Of a stretch of DNA of 64,000 bases, positions 52,495 through 61,687 are shown in pieces. The notes beneath the pieces were generated by a model that was not told the origin of the DNA, did not search any database, and saw only the letters and a program-made list of their open reading frames with translations. Source of the DNA: Hyphomonas atlantica corrig. (lineage in GTDB: Bacteria; Pseudomonadota; Alphaproteobacteria; Caulobacterales; Hyphomonadaceae); contig NZ_AWFH01000012.1 of the NCBI RefSeq assembly GCF_000682715.1, forward strand, positions 62,001 through 126,000. The letters run 5' to 3'. Every line of letters begins with the position of its first letter. Position 1 is the first letter of the stretch. Position numbers and translations under genes: made by a program.

Positions 52495-53232
52495 ATGAAG
52501 CGTGTAATGATTGCGGCGATTGCGGTGGCAACCTTGCCGGCAGGTTGCGCGACGACGGGCAGCTCTGGCGATTTCGGACGCGTGCTGGGCGAGGTACTGA
52601 GCCAGCAGACGGGCGACAGCTCCCTCACTCAGGCGGAGATAGATGCGGGCCTGCGCGAAGCCTTGACGGTAGGCACGAACCTTGTCGCGGCGCAGCTGGG
52701 CCAGACCAATGGGTATTTCGGGGATCCTGAAATCCGCATTCCCCTGCCGAAGACCTATCGTGATATCCAGTCCGGCCTGTCCCGCGTCGGGGCAAGCGGC
52801 CCGTTGGACGATCTGGAACTGCGGATGAACCGCGCCGCTGAGGGCGCTGTGCCGGAGGCGAAGACGCTGGTGCTCGGCGCGATCCGGCAGATCACGATTG
52901 AGGATGCTGTGCGTATCCTGAACGGTGGAGACACGGCGGCGACAGATTTCCTGCGCGCGAAGACCGAAAGCCAGTTGCGGGCTTCGTTCACGCCTTATGT
53001 CAGATCTTCGCTGGCAGAGGCGGGGGCGTTTACGTCTCTTGAACAGGTGGCCAATAGCTATGGCGTTGGCGGCGTTACCACGACGCTTCAGAATGATTTG
53101 ACAGACCATGCTGTGTCGCTGGGTCTGGATGGGCTGTTCCACTATGTGGCCCTCGAGGAGAAGAAAATTCGTGAGAATCCTGTGGCTCGGACGACGGAGC
53201 TGTTACGGCGCGTCTTTGGATCGAGGGGCTGA
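52495..53232 (+). CDS. DUF4197 domain putative lipoprotein
   Basis: 245 aa from ATG 52495, with GGAGGAG upstream. The signal peptide MKRVMIAAIAVATLPAGCAT has a lipobox P-A-G-C. The mature part follows the DUF4197 pattern: LTQAEIDAGLREALTVGTNLVAAQL near residues 44-68, IPLPKTYRDIQSGL, and the C-terminal LDGLFHYVALEEKKIRENP. The function of the family is not known. It is divergent from blaI, with the operator pair between them, so it may belong to the BlaI regulon. The next gene starts inside its stop codon (TGATG). Confidence 0.85.
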   Translation: MKRVMIAAIAVATLPAGCATTGSSGDFGRVLGEVLSQQTGDSSLTQAEIDAGLREALTVGTNLVAAQLGQTNGYFGDPEIRIPLPKTYRDIQSGLSRVGASGPLDDLELRMNRAAEGAVPEAKTLVLGAIRQITIEDAVRILNGGDTAATDFLRAKTESQLRASFTPYVRSSLAEAGAFTSLEQVANSYGVGGVTTTLQNDLTDHAVSLGLDGLFHYVALEEKKIRENPVARTTELLRRVFGSRG

Positions 53233-54212
53233 TGCGTCGCTTTACGTATGAAGCCAAAGCCGGCGGAGAGATGGCCGGCATCGAATTCGGTGATCCCATC
53301 AAGCCCTTTTCGGCGGTGTGGCTGCACGCAACCGGATTCAACGGGATGACGTATCAATCCCTGCTGGCCCCTCTGGGCCTGCGCCAGCGCGTTGCAGCGC
53401 TCGATATGCGCGGTCATGGCCGCACGACGCTGCAGGCAAAGCCGGGTCAGATGAAATCCTGGAAGCGTCACCGCGATGATGTGATTGAGTGGCTGGAAAA
53501 GGAAGCGCCGCATGGCGTGATCCTGGCGGGGCATTCCATGGGCGGATGCGTTGCGCTGATGGTGGCGGGCAAGCGCCCGGACCTGGTGAAGGGCCTGATC
53601 CTGGTTGATCCGGTGATCATGTCGAAATCGATCTATTTCTGGCAGCATATGCTGACGCCGATTTCCTTCCTGATGCCGAAGAACGGCATGGCGCGGCGGG
53701 CGAAGAAGCGCCGGGCGGAATTCGGCACATTTCGCGAAGCGCTGGAATCCTATACCGGTCGCGGGGCGTTCAAGACGTGGCGGGAGCCTTTTCTGGCGGA
53801 CTATCTTCTGGATGGGATCGAGCGGGTTGACCACAATCCGATCGACAGTGACGAGCAGACCTGGCGTCTCTTGTGCGAGCCGAAATGGGAGTCGGCCACG
53901 TTCGCGGCTCAACGCAACCGTCCGTGGAGCGCGCTCCGGCGGGTGAAGAAACACCAGATCCCGATGACCATTTTGCGGCCAACGAGAGATTCCGTGATCA
54001 CCGACAAGGTGCGGGCAAAGCTGATCCTGACCTATCCGGCGATGATGATGAAGGCCGTGCGCGGGACGACGCATTTCCTGCCGATGGAGGCGCCCTATGA
54101 AGTGCGCGATCAGCTTTCCGCCTTTCTGGCGCGGCTGGTGGAGCGGTTCACGCTGGAAGAGGACGCCTTCGTGGAGCGGTCGTTGAAGGTGCGCCGGCGC
54201 GGCGCGCGATAG
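53232..54212 (+). CDS. Alpha/beta hydrolase family protein
   Basis: 326 aa. The pattern fits an alpha/beta-hydrolase fold: VWLHATGFNGMTYQSLL (oxyanion loop), LDMRGHGRT, and the nucleophile elbow LAGHSMGGCVAL with Ser as nucleophile. A C-terminal Asp (ILRPTRDSVI) and His (GTTHFLPME) complete the triad. There is no signal peptide. The substrate is unknown; the broad size and motifs suit an esterase or lipase. The ATG at 53232 overlaps the DUF4197 stop by one base, so translation is coupled. Confidence 0.85.
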   Translation: MRRFTYEAKAGGEMAGIEFGDPIKPFSAVWLHATGFNGMTYQSLLAPLGLRQRVAALDMRGHGRTTLQAKPGQMKSWKRHRDDVIEWLEKEAPHGVILAGHSMGGCVALMVAGKRPDLVKGLILVDPVIMSKSIYFWQHMLTPISFLMPKNGMARRAKKRRAEFGTFREALESYTGRGAFKTWREPFLADYLLDGIERVDHNPIDSDEQTWRLLCEPKWESATFAAQRNRPWSALRRVKKHQIPMTILRPTRDSVITDKVRAKLILTYPAMMMKAVRGTTHFLPMEAPYEVRDQLSAFLARLVERFTLEEDAFVERSLKVRRRGAR

Positions 54213-54300
54213 GGCGGGGCAGTCCTCAGTTTAGAAAAGATCAGTGGTGGAACATTCGGCAAGCGTGTAAAGGTTCGCGGTTGACATTGGAGCTGACCCC

Positions 54301-56115
54301 ATGCCGCTTGATATCCTGGCTCTGCCGGGGGTGGAGATCGCCATCGTGCTGTTGCTCGTGGCGGTTGTGTTTTTCGGCTTCATCCGGGAAATCCTGCCAT
54401 CAGATGTGGTGGCCTTGCTGGCAATGGGCGCTTTGCTGCTGACAGGCATTCTGTCGGTTCCGGAAACGCTCGCAGTCTTCTCCAACCCGGCACCAATCAC
54501 GATTGCGGCCATGTTTGTCCTGTCTGCTGCGCTGGAGCGCACAGGCGTGATTGATGCGGCGGGGCGGATGGTGACGCGGCTGGCCGGGCGTGCGTCGCCG
54601 ATTGTCGCGATGCTGGCCATGATGTGCGGCGTGATGGTTCTGTCGGCGTTCATGAATAATACGCCGATTGTCGTCGTCCTCATTCCGGTCGTGATTCAGT
54701 TGGCGCGCAGTTTGGGGGTCGCGCCATCCAAACTGCTGATCCCGCTTTCCTTCGCCGCGATCTTTGGCGGTACGACAACATTGATCGGTACGTCGACAAA
54801 CATCCTTGTCGATGGCGTGGCGCAGGAAGCAGGGCTCGCCCCCTTCGGCATGTTCGAGATCACCGCCGCTGGAGCTGTTCTGGCATGTGTGGGTGCGGCC
54901 TATCTGGGGCTCGTGTCGCGCTTCCTGCTTCCGACGCGGGAGTCATTGATCGACATGTTGCCGGATGCCACGAAGCGGCGCTTCCTCGCGCAGATCCTGA
55001 TCCCGCTCGGTTCCCCCTTGATTGGCAAAGCCATTTCCGAGACCGGATTTAGCGCCGAGAAAGGGTTCAAGGTGATCGACGTGTTCCGCGATGGCCTGTC
55101 CCTCCGGGCGGAATTGCGTGACCTGATTATCCAGGCAGGGGACCGGGTGGTCTTGCGCTCGCCCGTATCGGAAGTCCTGACCCTGAAGGAGGCCGGCAGC
55201 ATCGCAATCGGCGCATCAGCCAGCGATCTCCGCCCGGCATTCGAGCCGATCCAGACAAGCGAGACCGTGATCATGGAGGGCGTGATCGGGCCGCAATCCC
55301 GCCTGATCGGGCGGTCCCTGACGGGCCTCGGCCTTGCGCGCCTTTATGGCGTTTACGTGCTGGCCATTCATCGGCGCGGAGAGAATGTCACCAACACACA
55401 GGACATGCGATTTGATGTCGGGGATACGGTCCTGCTTGAAGGGCCAGCGCGCGGGATGCGACAATTGTTCGATGACGGTATTCTCAACAATCTGACCGAG
55501 ACGACCGAACGGGCAATCCGGCGCGCCAAGGCTCCGATTGCGATGGTGGCACTGGTAGCGGTGATGGGGCTGGCGGCGCTGGGCGTGCTGCCCATTGCGG
55601 CGCTGGCCCTGATTGCGGCAACGGCGGTGGTTGCGCTTGGCTGCCTGGACCATCAGGAAGCCTACCGGGCGATCAGATGGGACATCCTGATGCTGATTTT
55701 CGGCATGTTGGCGCTGGGGCTGGCCATGGAGAAGTCTGGCGCGGCAAGCCTTCTGGTCGGGCATCTGGCAGAGGTGACCGCCGGGTTTGGCCCGATCGCG
55801 GTGCTGGCCGTACTGTATCTCGTCACATCCTTCCTGACCGAAATCATGAGCAACAATGCCGCTGCGATCCTGCTGACGCCAATCGCCATCGGGCTAGGTG
55901 CACAGCTTGGTATTGATCCGCGCCCTTTTGTTGTGGCGGTAATGTTTGCTGCCAGCGCCAGCTTTGCCACGCCTATCGGGTATCAGACGAATACGCTGGT
56001 CTACAGTGCAGGGGGATACCGGTTCTCGGACTTCCTGAAGATCGGTGTGCCGTTGAACCTTGTGATGTTTGCGGCCGCCATGATCGTCATTCCGATCTTC
56101 TGGCCGCTGGGCTGA
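54301..56115 (+). CDS. SLC13-family permease with two RCK_C (TrkA-C) domains
   Basis: 604 aa. Hydrophobic helices at the N-terminus (about 8-200) include the conserved SAFMNNTPIVVVLIPVV and FGGTTTLIGTSTNILVDG loops, where N-T-P and S-T-N are the DASS/SLC13 substrate and sodium motifs. Two cytoplasmic RCK_C domains interrupt the middle (about 210-300, 305-395). The second helix bundle carries MSNNAAAILLTPIAIG and ATPIGYQTNTLVYS. The class imports sulphate or dicarboxylates with Na+. GGAG precedes ATG 54301. It is not obviously linked to its neighbours. Confidence 0.88.
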   Translation: MPLDILALPGVEIAIVLLLVAVVFFGFIREILPSDVVALLAMGALLLTGILSVPETLAVFSNPAPITIAAMFVLSAALERTGVIDAAGRMVTRLAGRASPIVAMLAMMCGVMVLSAFMNNTPIVVVLIPVVIQLARSLGVAPSKLLIPLSFAAIFGGTTTLIGTSTNILVDGVAQEAGLAPFGMFEITAAGAVLACVGAAYLGLVSRFLLPTRESLIDMLPDATKRRFLAQILIPLGSPLIGKAISETGFSAEKGFKVIDVFRDGLSLRAELRDLIIQAGDRVVLRSPVSEVLTLKEAGSIAIGASASDLRPAFEPIQTSETVIMEGVIGPQSRLIGRSLTGLGLARLYGVYVLAIHRRGENVTNTQDMRFDVGDTVLLEGPARGMRQLFDDGILNNLTETTERAIRRAKAPIAMVALVAVMGLAALGVLPIAALALIAATAVVALGCLDHQEAYRAIRWDILMLIFGMLALGLAMEKSGAASLLVGHLAEVTAGFGPIAVLAVLYLVTSFLTEIMSNNAAAILLTPIAIGLGAQLGIDPRPFVVAVMFAASASFATPIGYQTNTLVYSAGGYRFSDFLKIGVPLNLVMFAAAMIVIPIFWPLG

Positions 56116-56118
56116 GCA

Positions 56119-56586
56119 CTACCAGAGTTCCCGGTCGGGGGAGGCGGCATCGGCCAGCTTGCCCATCAGGCGCTCAAGCTCCTGCTGCTCGTCTTCGGTC
56201 AGGGCGCCGGACAGCTTCTGCTCTTCCGCCAGGGCGATTGGGACAATGAGTTCATAGACGTCCCTGCCTGCAGGCGTGAGGAAGAGCTGGGACCGTCGGC
56301 CATCGGTTTCGGACGTCTTGCGCTCCAGATACCCCATCTGAATCATCGCAGCGATGGCTCGGCTGACGGCAACCTTGTCCATCGCGGTCAGCTGGCCGAT
56401 CTCGGTCGCGCTGATGCCGGGCCGGTCGCCGACGACGGCCATGACCCGCCACTGCCAGATCGACAGGCCAAACTCGCGATCATACAGCGCCGCAATCCGC
56501 GTCGAGATCGTGTTCGACAGGACAGACAGCCGGTAGGGCAGGAATTCGCGCAGGCGAAGCAGAGAGACATTATCGGAATCGGGCAT
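56119..56586 (-). CDS. MarR-family transcriptional regulator
   Basis: 155 aa. Winged-helix core: LSIWQWRVMAVVGDRPGISATEIGQLTAMDKVAVSRAIAAM (recognition helix), wing LERKTSETDGRRSQLFLTPAGRDVY. Flanking helices form the dimer interface. It is divergent from hppD and a near-perfect 22-bp palindrome lies between them, so it probably represses the tyrosine-catabolism operon and itself, with a pathway intermediate such as homogentisate or 4-hydroxyphenylpyruvate as a likely ligand (inference). Confidence 0.88.
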   Translation of the reverse strand: MPDSDNVSLLRLREFLPYRLSVLSNTISTRIAALYDREFGLSIWQWRVMAVVGDRPGISATEIGQLTAMDKVAVSRAIAAMIQMGYLERKTSETDGRRSQLFLTPAGRDVYELIVPIALAEEQKLSGALTEDEQQELERLMGKLADAASPDRELW

Positions 56587-56620
56587 GTCCTATTGATTGA
56601 GGGTTGCGCGCGTCGTGTCA

Positions 56621-56642
56621 ATTAGTTACATATGAAACTAAT
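56621..56642. promoter_or_regulatory. MarR-type operator palindrome
   Basis: ATTAGTTACAT and ATGAAACTAAT form a 22-bp palindrome with one mismatched pair. It sits 35 bases from the MarR start and 36 bases from the hppD start, so one dimer could control both directions. Confidence 0.75.
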
Positions 56643-56677
56643 AGTACTCATCCCGATATCACGATTGGAGCGCGCAT

Positions 56678-57775
56678 ATGGCAGACCTGTTTGAGAACCC
56701 CGCCGGCCTTGACGGATTTGAGTTCATTGAGTTCTCCGCACCGGAAAAAGGCGTGCTGGAGCCGGTATTCGAGATGATCGGCTTCACCAGGATTGCCCGT
56801 CACCGCACGAAGGATGTTGAGCTGTGGCGTCAGGGTGGCATCAACCTGATCACCAATTACGAACCGCGCTCTGCCGCTTGGTATTTCGCGCGAGAGCACG
56901 GCCCCTCCGCCTGTGGCATGGGCTTTCGGGTGCGCGATGCCCGCAAAGCCTACCAGCATCTCCTGGCGCAGGGCGGCGAGCCCGTGAACGTCAATACCGG
57001 GCCGAGCGAGCTGCACATTCCGGGCATTCGTGGCATCGGCAATTCCATCATCTATCTGGTCGACCGCTATGGCGACGATCTGGATATTTACGACATCGAC
57101 TTTGAATACCTGCCGGGCGTGGACAAGCACCCCGAAGGCGCTGGCTTCAAGCTGATCGATCACCTGACGCACAATGTTTATGGCGGGCGGATGAAGTATT
57201 GGGCAGACTTCTACGAGAAGCTCTTCAACTTCCAGGAAATCCGCTATTTCGACATCAAGGGCGAGTATACCGGCCTGACCTCCAAGGCGCTGACGGCGCC
57301 GGACGGAAAGATCCGCATTCCGCTGAACGAGGAAGGCGAGGGCGGCAAGGGCCAGATCGAGGAATTCCTGCGCGAGTACAATGGCGAGGGCATCCAGCAT
57401 ATCGCGCTGATCTGTGATGATCTCTATGCCTGCTATGACCGTCTGAAAGAGCGCGGCGTGCCCTTCATGACCGCGCCGCCGGCGACGTATTACGAAATGC
57501 TGGATGAGCGCCTGCCAGGGCATGGCGAAGACGTTGAGGGCCTGAAGGCCCGCGGCCTGCTGCTGGACGGAACGACCGAGGGCGGCGAACCGCGCCTGCT
57601 GATGCAGATCTTTGCGCAAGCGCAGATCGGCCCTGTCTTCTTCGAGTTCATCCAGCGCAAGGGCGATTACAAGGACGGCTTTGGCGAAGGCAATTTCAAG
57701 GCCTTGTTCGAAAGCATGGAACGTGACCAAATCCAGCGAGGTGCATTGAAGGTCGAGGAAAAGGAGGACGCGTAA
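56678..57775 (+). CDS. hppD: 4-hydroxyphenylpyruvate dioxygenase
   Basis: 365 aa. Fe(II) enzyme that converts 4-hydroxyphenylpyruvate to homogentisate in tyrosine catabolism. Metal ligands fall at His162 (DHLTHNV), His241 (IQHIAL) and Glu323 (FFEFIQRKG), within one residue of the Pseudomonas enzyme numbering. The N-terminal half is a decayed VOC-type domain, and the C-terminal domain carries the metal. GGAG lies about eight bases before the ATG. It leads hppD-VOC-fahA-scoA-scoB, all on the plus strand, and is preceded by the MarR operator. Confidence 0.95.
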   Translation: MADLFENPAGLDGFEFIEFSAPEKGVLEPVFEMIGFTRIARHRTKDVELWRQGGINLITNYEPRSAAWYFAREHGPSACGMGFRVRDARKAYQHLLAQGGEPVNVNTGPSELHIPGIRGIGNSIIYLVDRYGDDLDIYDIDFEYLPGVDKHPEGAGFKLIDHLTHNVYGGRMKYWADFYEKLFNFQEIRYFDIKGEYTGLTSKALTAPDGKIRIPLNEEGEGGKGQIEEFLREYNGEGIQHIALICDDLYACYDRLKERGVPFMTAPPATYYEMLDERLPGHGEDVEGLKARGLLLDGTTEGGEPRLLMQIFAQAQIGPVFFEFIQRKGDYKDGFGEGNFKALFESMERDQIQRGALKVEEKEDA

Positions 57776-58326
57776 TGACTGCTCCCGCCCCCCTGAAAGG
57801 CGTTCACCACGTTGCCTATCGCTGCAAGGATGCGAAGGAGACGGTGGAGTTCTATCGCGATGCGCTGGGCATGGATTTCCAGCTGGCCATCGCCGAGGAC
57901 AAAGTGCCGTCGACCGGCGCGCATGACCCGTACATGCATGTCTTCCTGGATGCCGGAAATGGCAACGTGCTCGCCTTCTTCGAGCTACCGACCCAGCCGG
58001 ATATGGACCGTGATCGGAACACACCGCAATGGGTGCAGCATATCGCGTTCCGCGTCGGCTCTCTGGACGAGTTGATGGAAACCAAGGCACACCTTGAAGG
58101 CATGGGGCTCGACGTGCTGGGCCCGACGCATCATGGTATCTTCAAGTCGATCTACTTCTTCGACCCGAACGGCCACCGCATCGAACTCGCTGCCGACATC
58201 GGCACACCAGAGCAGATGAAGCAGTTGAAAGACGTTGCCCAGCCTATGATCGACGAGTGGAGCACGACAAAGAAAGCGCCGAGGCATGCGGCTTGGCTAC
58301 ACGAAAAAATCGCAGACGAAAGCTGA
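57775..58326 (+). CDS. VOC family (glyoxalase/dioxygenase fold) protein
   Basis: 183 aa single-domain VOC protein. Possible 2-His-1-Glu metal site: VHHVAYRC near residue 12, WVQHIAFRV near residue 83 and HRIELA near residue 138. It could be a lyase, a dioxygenase or an isomerase. It is embedded between hppD and fahA, its ATG overlapping the hppD stop by one base with AAGGAGG ahead, so a role in tyrosine/homogentisate degradation is likely. The exact reaction is unknown, and I see no evidence that it replaces the cupin-fold homogentisate dioxygenase. Confidence 0.8.
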   Translation: MTAPAPLKGVHHVAYRCKDAKETVEFYRDALGMDFQLAIAEDKVPSTGAHDPYMHVFLDAGNGNVLAFFELPTQPDMDRDRNTPQWVQHIAFRVGSLDELMETKAHLEGMGLDVLGPTHHGIFKSIYFFDPNGHRIELAADIGTPEQMKQLKDVAQPMIDEWSTTKKAPRHAAWLHEKIADES

Positions 58327-58329
58327 ACC

Positions 58330-59340
58330 ATGAAACTCGCTACACTGAAGAATGGCGCCCGTGACGGGCGTCTCGTTGTCGTTTCGAAGGATCTGACTCG
58401 CTACACCGACGCGGCAGGCATAGCGCCAACGCTGCAGGCGGCGCTGGACAAATGGGACGTCTACGCCCCGAAACTGCAACAGCTGGCCGAGCAGGTGGAG
58501 CTTGGCAGCGTGCCGACCGCACGTTTCCACGAGCATGATTGCGAAAGCCCGCTGCCGCGTGCCTATCAGTGGGCGGACGGGTCGGCCTATATCAACCATG
58601 TCGAACTGGTGCGCAAGGCGCGCGGCGCCGAAGTGCCGGAAAGCTTTTATGATGATCCGCTGATGTATCAGGGCGGCTCTGATGCCTTTCTGGGCCCGCG
58701 CGATGCGATTCCGCTGGGTGACATGGCATGGGGCTGTGACATGGAAGGGGAGATTGCGGTCATCACCGATGACGTGCCGATGGGCGTCTCTGAGGCCGAT
58801 GCCGCCGGTCACATCAAGCTGGTCATGCTGTGCAATGACGTGTCCCTGCGCGGGCTGATCCCCGGTGAACTGGCCAAGGGCTTCGGCTTCTTCCAGTCCA
58901 AGCCACCGAGCGCGTTCTCGCCGGTTGCGGTGACGCCGGACGAACTGGGCGACGCATGGAAAGACAGCCTCGTGCACCTGCCGCTGCGCGTGGACCATAA
59001 TGGCGAGCCTTTCGGCCGCGCCGAGGCCGCAGAAGACGCCACGTTCAGCCTTGCGCGTCTGGTGGCACATGCGGCCAAGACGCGGCCCCTGACGGCTGGC
59101 ACGGTGATCGGTTCCGGTACGGTGTCCAACAAGGGCGCCGATGGTGGCCCCGGAAAACCTGTCAGCGAGGGTGGTCTCGGCTATTCCTGCATCGCCGAAA
59201 TCCGCATGATCGAGAAGATCGCCACCGGAGACTTCAAGACACCCTTCATGTCCCCCGGCGATACGGTTCGGATCGAGATGTTCGACAAATCGGGCCATTC
59301 GATCTTCGGAGCGATTGAACAAACCGTCGAGCAGGTCTAG
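58330..59340 (+). CDS. fahA: Fumarylacetoacetase (FAH family)
   Basis: 336 aa. It cleaves fumarylacetoacetate to fumarate and acetoacetate. The FAH C-terminal fold is apparent: GCDMEGEIAVITDDVP carries the E-x-E metal ligands, LCNDVSLRGLIPGE carries the Asp. GFGFFQSKPPSAFSPVAVTPDELG and IGSGTVSNKG are also family segments. There is a short N-terminal domain (MKLATLKNGARDGRLVVVSKDL). It follows the VOC gene by three bases, so translation is likely coupled. The 336-aa length fits the prokaryotic shorter form. Confidence 0.9.
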   Translation: MKLATLKNGARDGRLVVVSKDLTRYTDAAGIAPTLQAALDKWDVYAPKLQQLAEQVELGSVPTARFHEHDCESPLPRAYQWADGSAYINHVELVRKARGAEVPESFYDDPLMYQGGSDAFLGPRDAIPLGDMAWGCDMEGEIAVITDDVPMGVSEADAAGHIKLVMLCNDVSLRGLIPGELAKGFGFFQSKPPSAFSPVAVTPDELGDAWKDSLVHLPLRVDHNGEPFGRAEAAEDATFSLARLVAHAAKTRPLTAGTVIGSGTVSNKGADGGPGKPVSEGGLGYSCIAEIRMIEKIATGDFKTPFMSPGDTVRIEMFDKSGHSIFGAIEQTVEQV

Positions 59341-59385
59341 AACGTCTGCTGCACCGCAGCATGACCAAGGGGAGGCCCGCACTTC

Positions 59386-60093
59386 ATGGCGAGCAAGATA
59401 TACAAGACGGCCGCAGACGCGCTGGATGGCGTATTGTTTGATGGCATGACGATTGCCGCTGGAGGCTTCGGCCTGTGCGGCATTCCGGAACTGTCCATTG
59501 CAGCGATCCGGGACGCTGGAACGAAGGATCTGACGGTTTATTCCAACAATGCCGGCGTGGACGATTTCGGCCTCGGCCTTCTGTTGCAGACAAAGCAGAT
59601 CAAGAAAATGTGCTCGTCCTATGTGGGCGAGAATGATCTGTTCATGCAGCAATATCTTTCCGGCGAACTGGAGCTGGAGTTCAACCCGCAGGGCACGCTG
59701 GCCGAGCGCATGCGCGCCGGTGGCGCTGGCATTCCGGGCTTCTACACAAAGACCGGTGTTGGCACGCTGGTGGCCGAAGGCAAGGAAGAGAAGGTCTTCA
59801 ATGGCGAGACCTATATCCTGGAAGAGGGGATCTTCGCAGACCTCGCCATCGTGAAAGCCTGGAAGGCCGACACGACTGGCAATGCGATCTTCCGCAAGAC
59901 GGCCCGCAACTTCAACCTGCCCGCCGCGACTTGTGGCAAGGTCTGCGTCATGGAAGTCGAAGAGATTGTGGAGCCTGGTGAACTGGACCCTGATGCGATC
60001 CACCTGCCGGGCATCTACGTGCACCGCTTGGTGCAGGGCGAGTTCGAAAAGCGAATTGAACAGCGGACTGTCCGCAAGAAGGAGAGTGCCTGA
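59386..60093 (+). CDS. scoA: Succinyl-CoA:3-oxoacid CoA-transferase, subunit A
   Basis: 235 aa. It works with ScoB to convert acetoacetate plus succinyl-CoA to acetoacetyl-CoA, the step after fumarylacetoacetase. Family segments: [52 protein letters not shown] and [23 protein letters not shown] lies about 11 bases before the ATG. The scoB ATG overlaps the scoA stop by one base (TGATG). Confidence 0.95.
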   Translation: MASKIYKTAADALDGVLFDGMTIAAGGFGLCGIPELSIAAIRDAGTKDLTVYSNNAGVDDFGLGLLLQTKQIKKMCSSYVGENDLFMQQYLSGELELEFNPQGTLAERMRAGGAGIPGFYTKTGVGTLVAEGKEEKVFNGETYILEEGIFADLAIVKAWKADTTGNAIFRKTARNFNLPAATCGKVCVMEVEEIVEPGELDPDAIHLPGIYVHRLVQGEFEKRIEQRTVRKKESA

Positions 60094-60722
60094 TGCCCTG
60101 GGATCGCGATCAGATGGCGGCGCGGGCCGCGCAGGAACTTGAAGACGGCATGTATGTGAATCTCGGCATCGGCATTCCAACGCTGGTGGCAAACCACATT
60201 CCGGAGGGTGTGAACGTCACGCTGCAATCCGAGAACGGCATGCTGGGCATGGGGCCGTTCCCATTCGAGGGCGATGAAGATGCCGATTTGATCAATGCTG
60301 GCAAGCAGACGATTACGGAGCTTCCGCAGTCTGTCTACTTCGACAGCGCGACCAGTTTTGGCATGATCCGGGGTGGCAAGATTGCGATGGCGATCCTTGG
60401 CGCGATGGAAGTGGCCGAGAATGGCGATCTCGCAAACTGGATGATCCCCGGAAAGCTCGTCAAAGGCATGGGCGGCGCAATGGACCTTGTCGCCGGAGTG
60501 GGCCGGGTTGTTGTGGTGACCGACCACGCCAACAAGCGCGGCGAGTCCAAGGTGCTGAAAGAATGCACACTTCCGCTGACAGGGCTGGGCGTGATCGACC
60601 GGATCATCACCGATCTCTGCGTCATGGATGTGGTTGAAGGGGGTCTGAAAGTCGTCGAACTCGCGCCCGGCGTGACGTTGGATGAGGTGAAATCCAAGAC
60701 CGAAGCAACACTCGTCGAATAA
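60093..60722 (+). CDS. scoB: Succinyl-CoA:3-oxoacid CoA-transferase, subunit B
   Basis: 209 aa partner of Sco[28 protein letters not shown] contains the catalytic Glu in [10 protein letters not shown] that forms the enzyme-CoA thioester. [23 protein letters not shown] and ITDLCVMDV are family segments. It is the last gene of the tyrosine-degradation run; DUF1206 follows in the opposite orientation within ten bases of its stop. Confidence 0.95.
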   Translation: MPWDRDQMAARAAQELEDGMYVNLGIGIPTLVANHIPEGVNVTLQSENGMLGMGPFPFEGDEDADLINAGKQTITELPQSVYFDSATSFGMIRGGKIAMAILGAMEVAENGDLANWMIPGKLVKGMGGAMDLVAGVGRVVVVTDHANKRGESKVLKECTLPLTGLGVIDRIITDLCVMDVVEGGLKVVELAPGVTLDEVKSKTEATLVE

Positions 60723-60730
60723 TGCGGAGC

Positions 60731-61561
60731 CTAGCTGGTAGGTGAGGCGAGCGTCTTGAGCGTGTCGCCTGCCAGCCGCGGCACGATGCGATAGCGCGCC
60801 ATCACGAAGCAATAGACGGCAAATCCCGCCAGTCCTGCTCCGGCAAGGGCCAGCAGGATGCGCCCAAAGGCTTGGGTTTCCAATATGCGAAGCGCTTCGC
60901 CGAGCCCTGCTGCACGTTCCGGGTTGGCCGAAATGCCTGCCCACAGGATCAGTCCTCCGACGATGAGCAGGACGAAGCCGTGCGCAGCGAGGCCGAAGCG
61001 CACGGCGGGCTCCAGCTTCGGGGCCATCCCCTTGCGGACAATGTCTTTCCGATAAGCGGCCTTCCAGGATTTGATGAAGAGGTAGATGGCGACGCTAAGC
61101 GTGGTGATACCGGCAGCGATCACAATGAGGCGTCCTGCGGGATGCTGCATCAGCGTGGCGCTCCAATTCTCGGCCGAGGAATCTCCGCCGCTCGCCTGCG
61201 CGCCTTTCATGAGGATGATGATCGCCGAGATGCCGAGTGCGGCATGGGTCAGGCCAGACATGATCTGTCCGGCGCGATTGGCGTAACCCTCCAGATCGTC
61301 GCCTTCATTCTCCAGGTCGAGCACACCATCCACAAGCCGCCAGAGCGTGTAGGCGAAAAGCCCGGCCGCCGTGACCCCCAACAGGATAGATCCCAATGGC
61401 TGGCGGATCAGGAAATTCAGCGCGCCAGACGTGCCTTCGGCCTCGCCGCCATTCAGCGCCGCAAAGAATGCCAGGCCGCCAACGATCAGGTAGACCACAC
61501 CACGCGCGCCATAGCCTGCGCGCATGAGCCATTCGATCGCTGTATTGGCATGGTCAGTCAT
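60731..61561 (-). CDS. DUF1206 membrane protein
   Basis: 276 aa from ATG 61561 (AAGGA upstream). Six membrane helices arranged as three pairs of about 80-90 residues, the DUF1206 repeat structure. The first pair includes RAGYGARGVVYLIVGGLAFFAAL, the second NRAGQIMSGLTHAALGISAI, and the third VRFGLAAHGFVLLIVGGLILW; each shows the R-x-G-x-x-A/G-x-G-x-x-Y/L pattern. Function unknown. It separates scoB from the aminotransferase gene and is divergent from the latter. Confidence 0.85.
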   Translation of the reverse strand: MTDHANTAIEWLMRAGYGARGVVYLIVGGLAFFAALNGGEAEGTSGALNFLIRQPLGSILLGVTAAGLFAYTLWRLVDGVLDLENEGDDLEGYANRAGQIMSGLTHAALGISAIIILMKGAQASGGDSSAENWSATLMQHPAGRLIVIAAGITTLSVAIYLFIKSWKAAYRKDIVRKGMAPKLEPAVRFGLAAHGFVLLIVGGLILWAGISANPERAAGLGEALRILETQAFGRILLALAGAGLAGFAVYCFVMARYRIVPRLAGDTLKTLASPTS

Positions 61562-61687
61562 TCCGGTCCTTTCCGCGTCTGACAATAAAAGCCGCTGCGC
61601 GACAATCGGTTCCCGTTGAGGCGGTTGCCGTGACGTCGGCAAATGCATAGGGTCCGCCGCGACTTCCCAGAAGAACGGACCTCCGAC

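Noticed and set aside
57775..58326. VOC protein as a substitute homogentisate dioxygenase
   Set aside because: Known homogentisate dioxygenases are cupins; a VOC fold with a plausible metal site is not enough to assign that reaction.
58297..60192. Long minus-strand open frame opposite fahA and scoA
   Set aside because: Antisense to two genes with clear catalytic motifs; no independent support.
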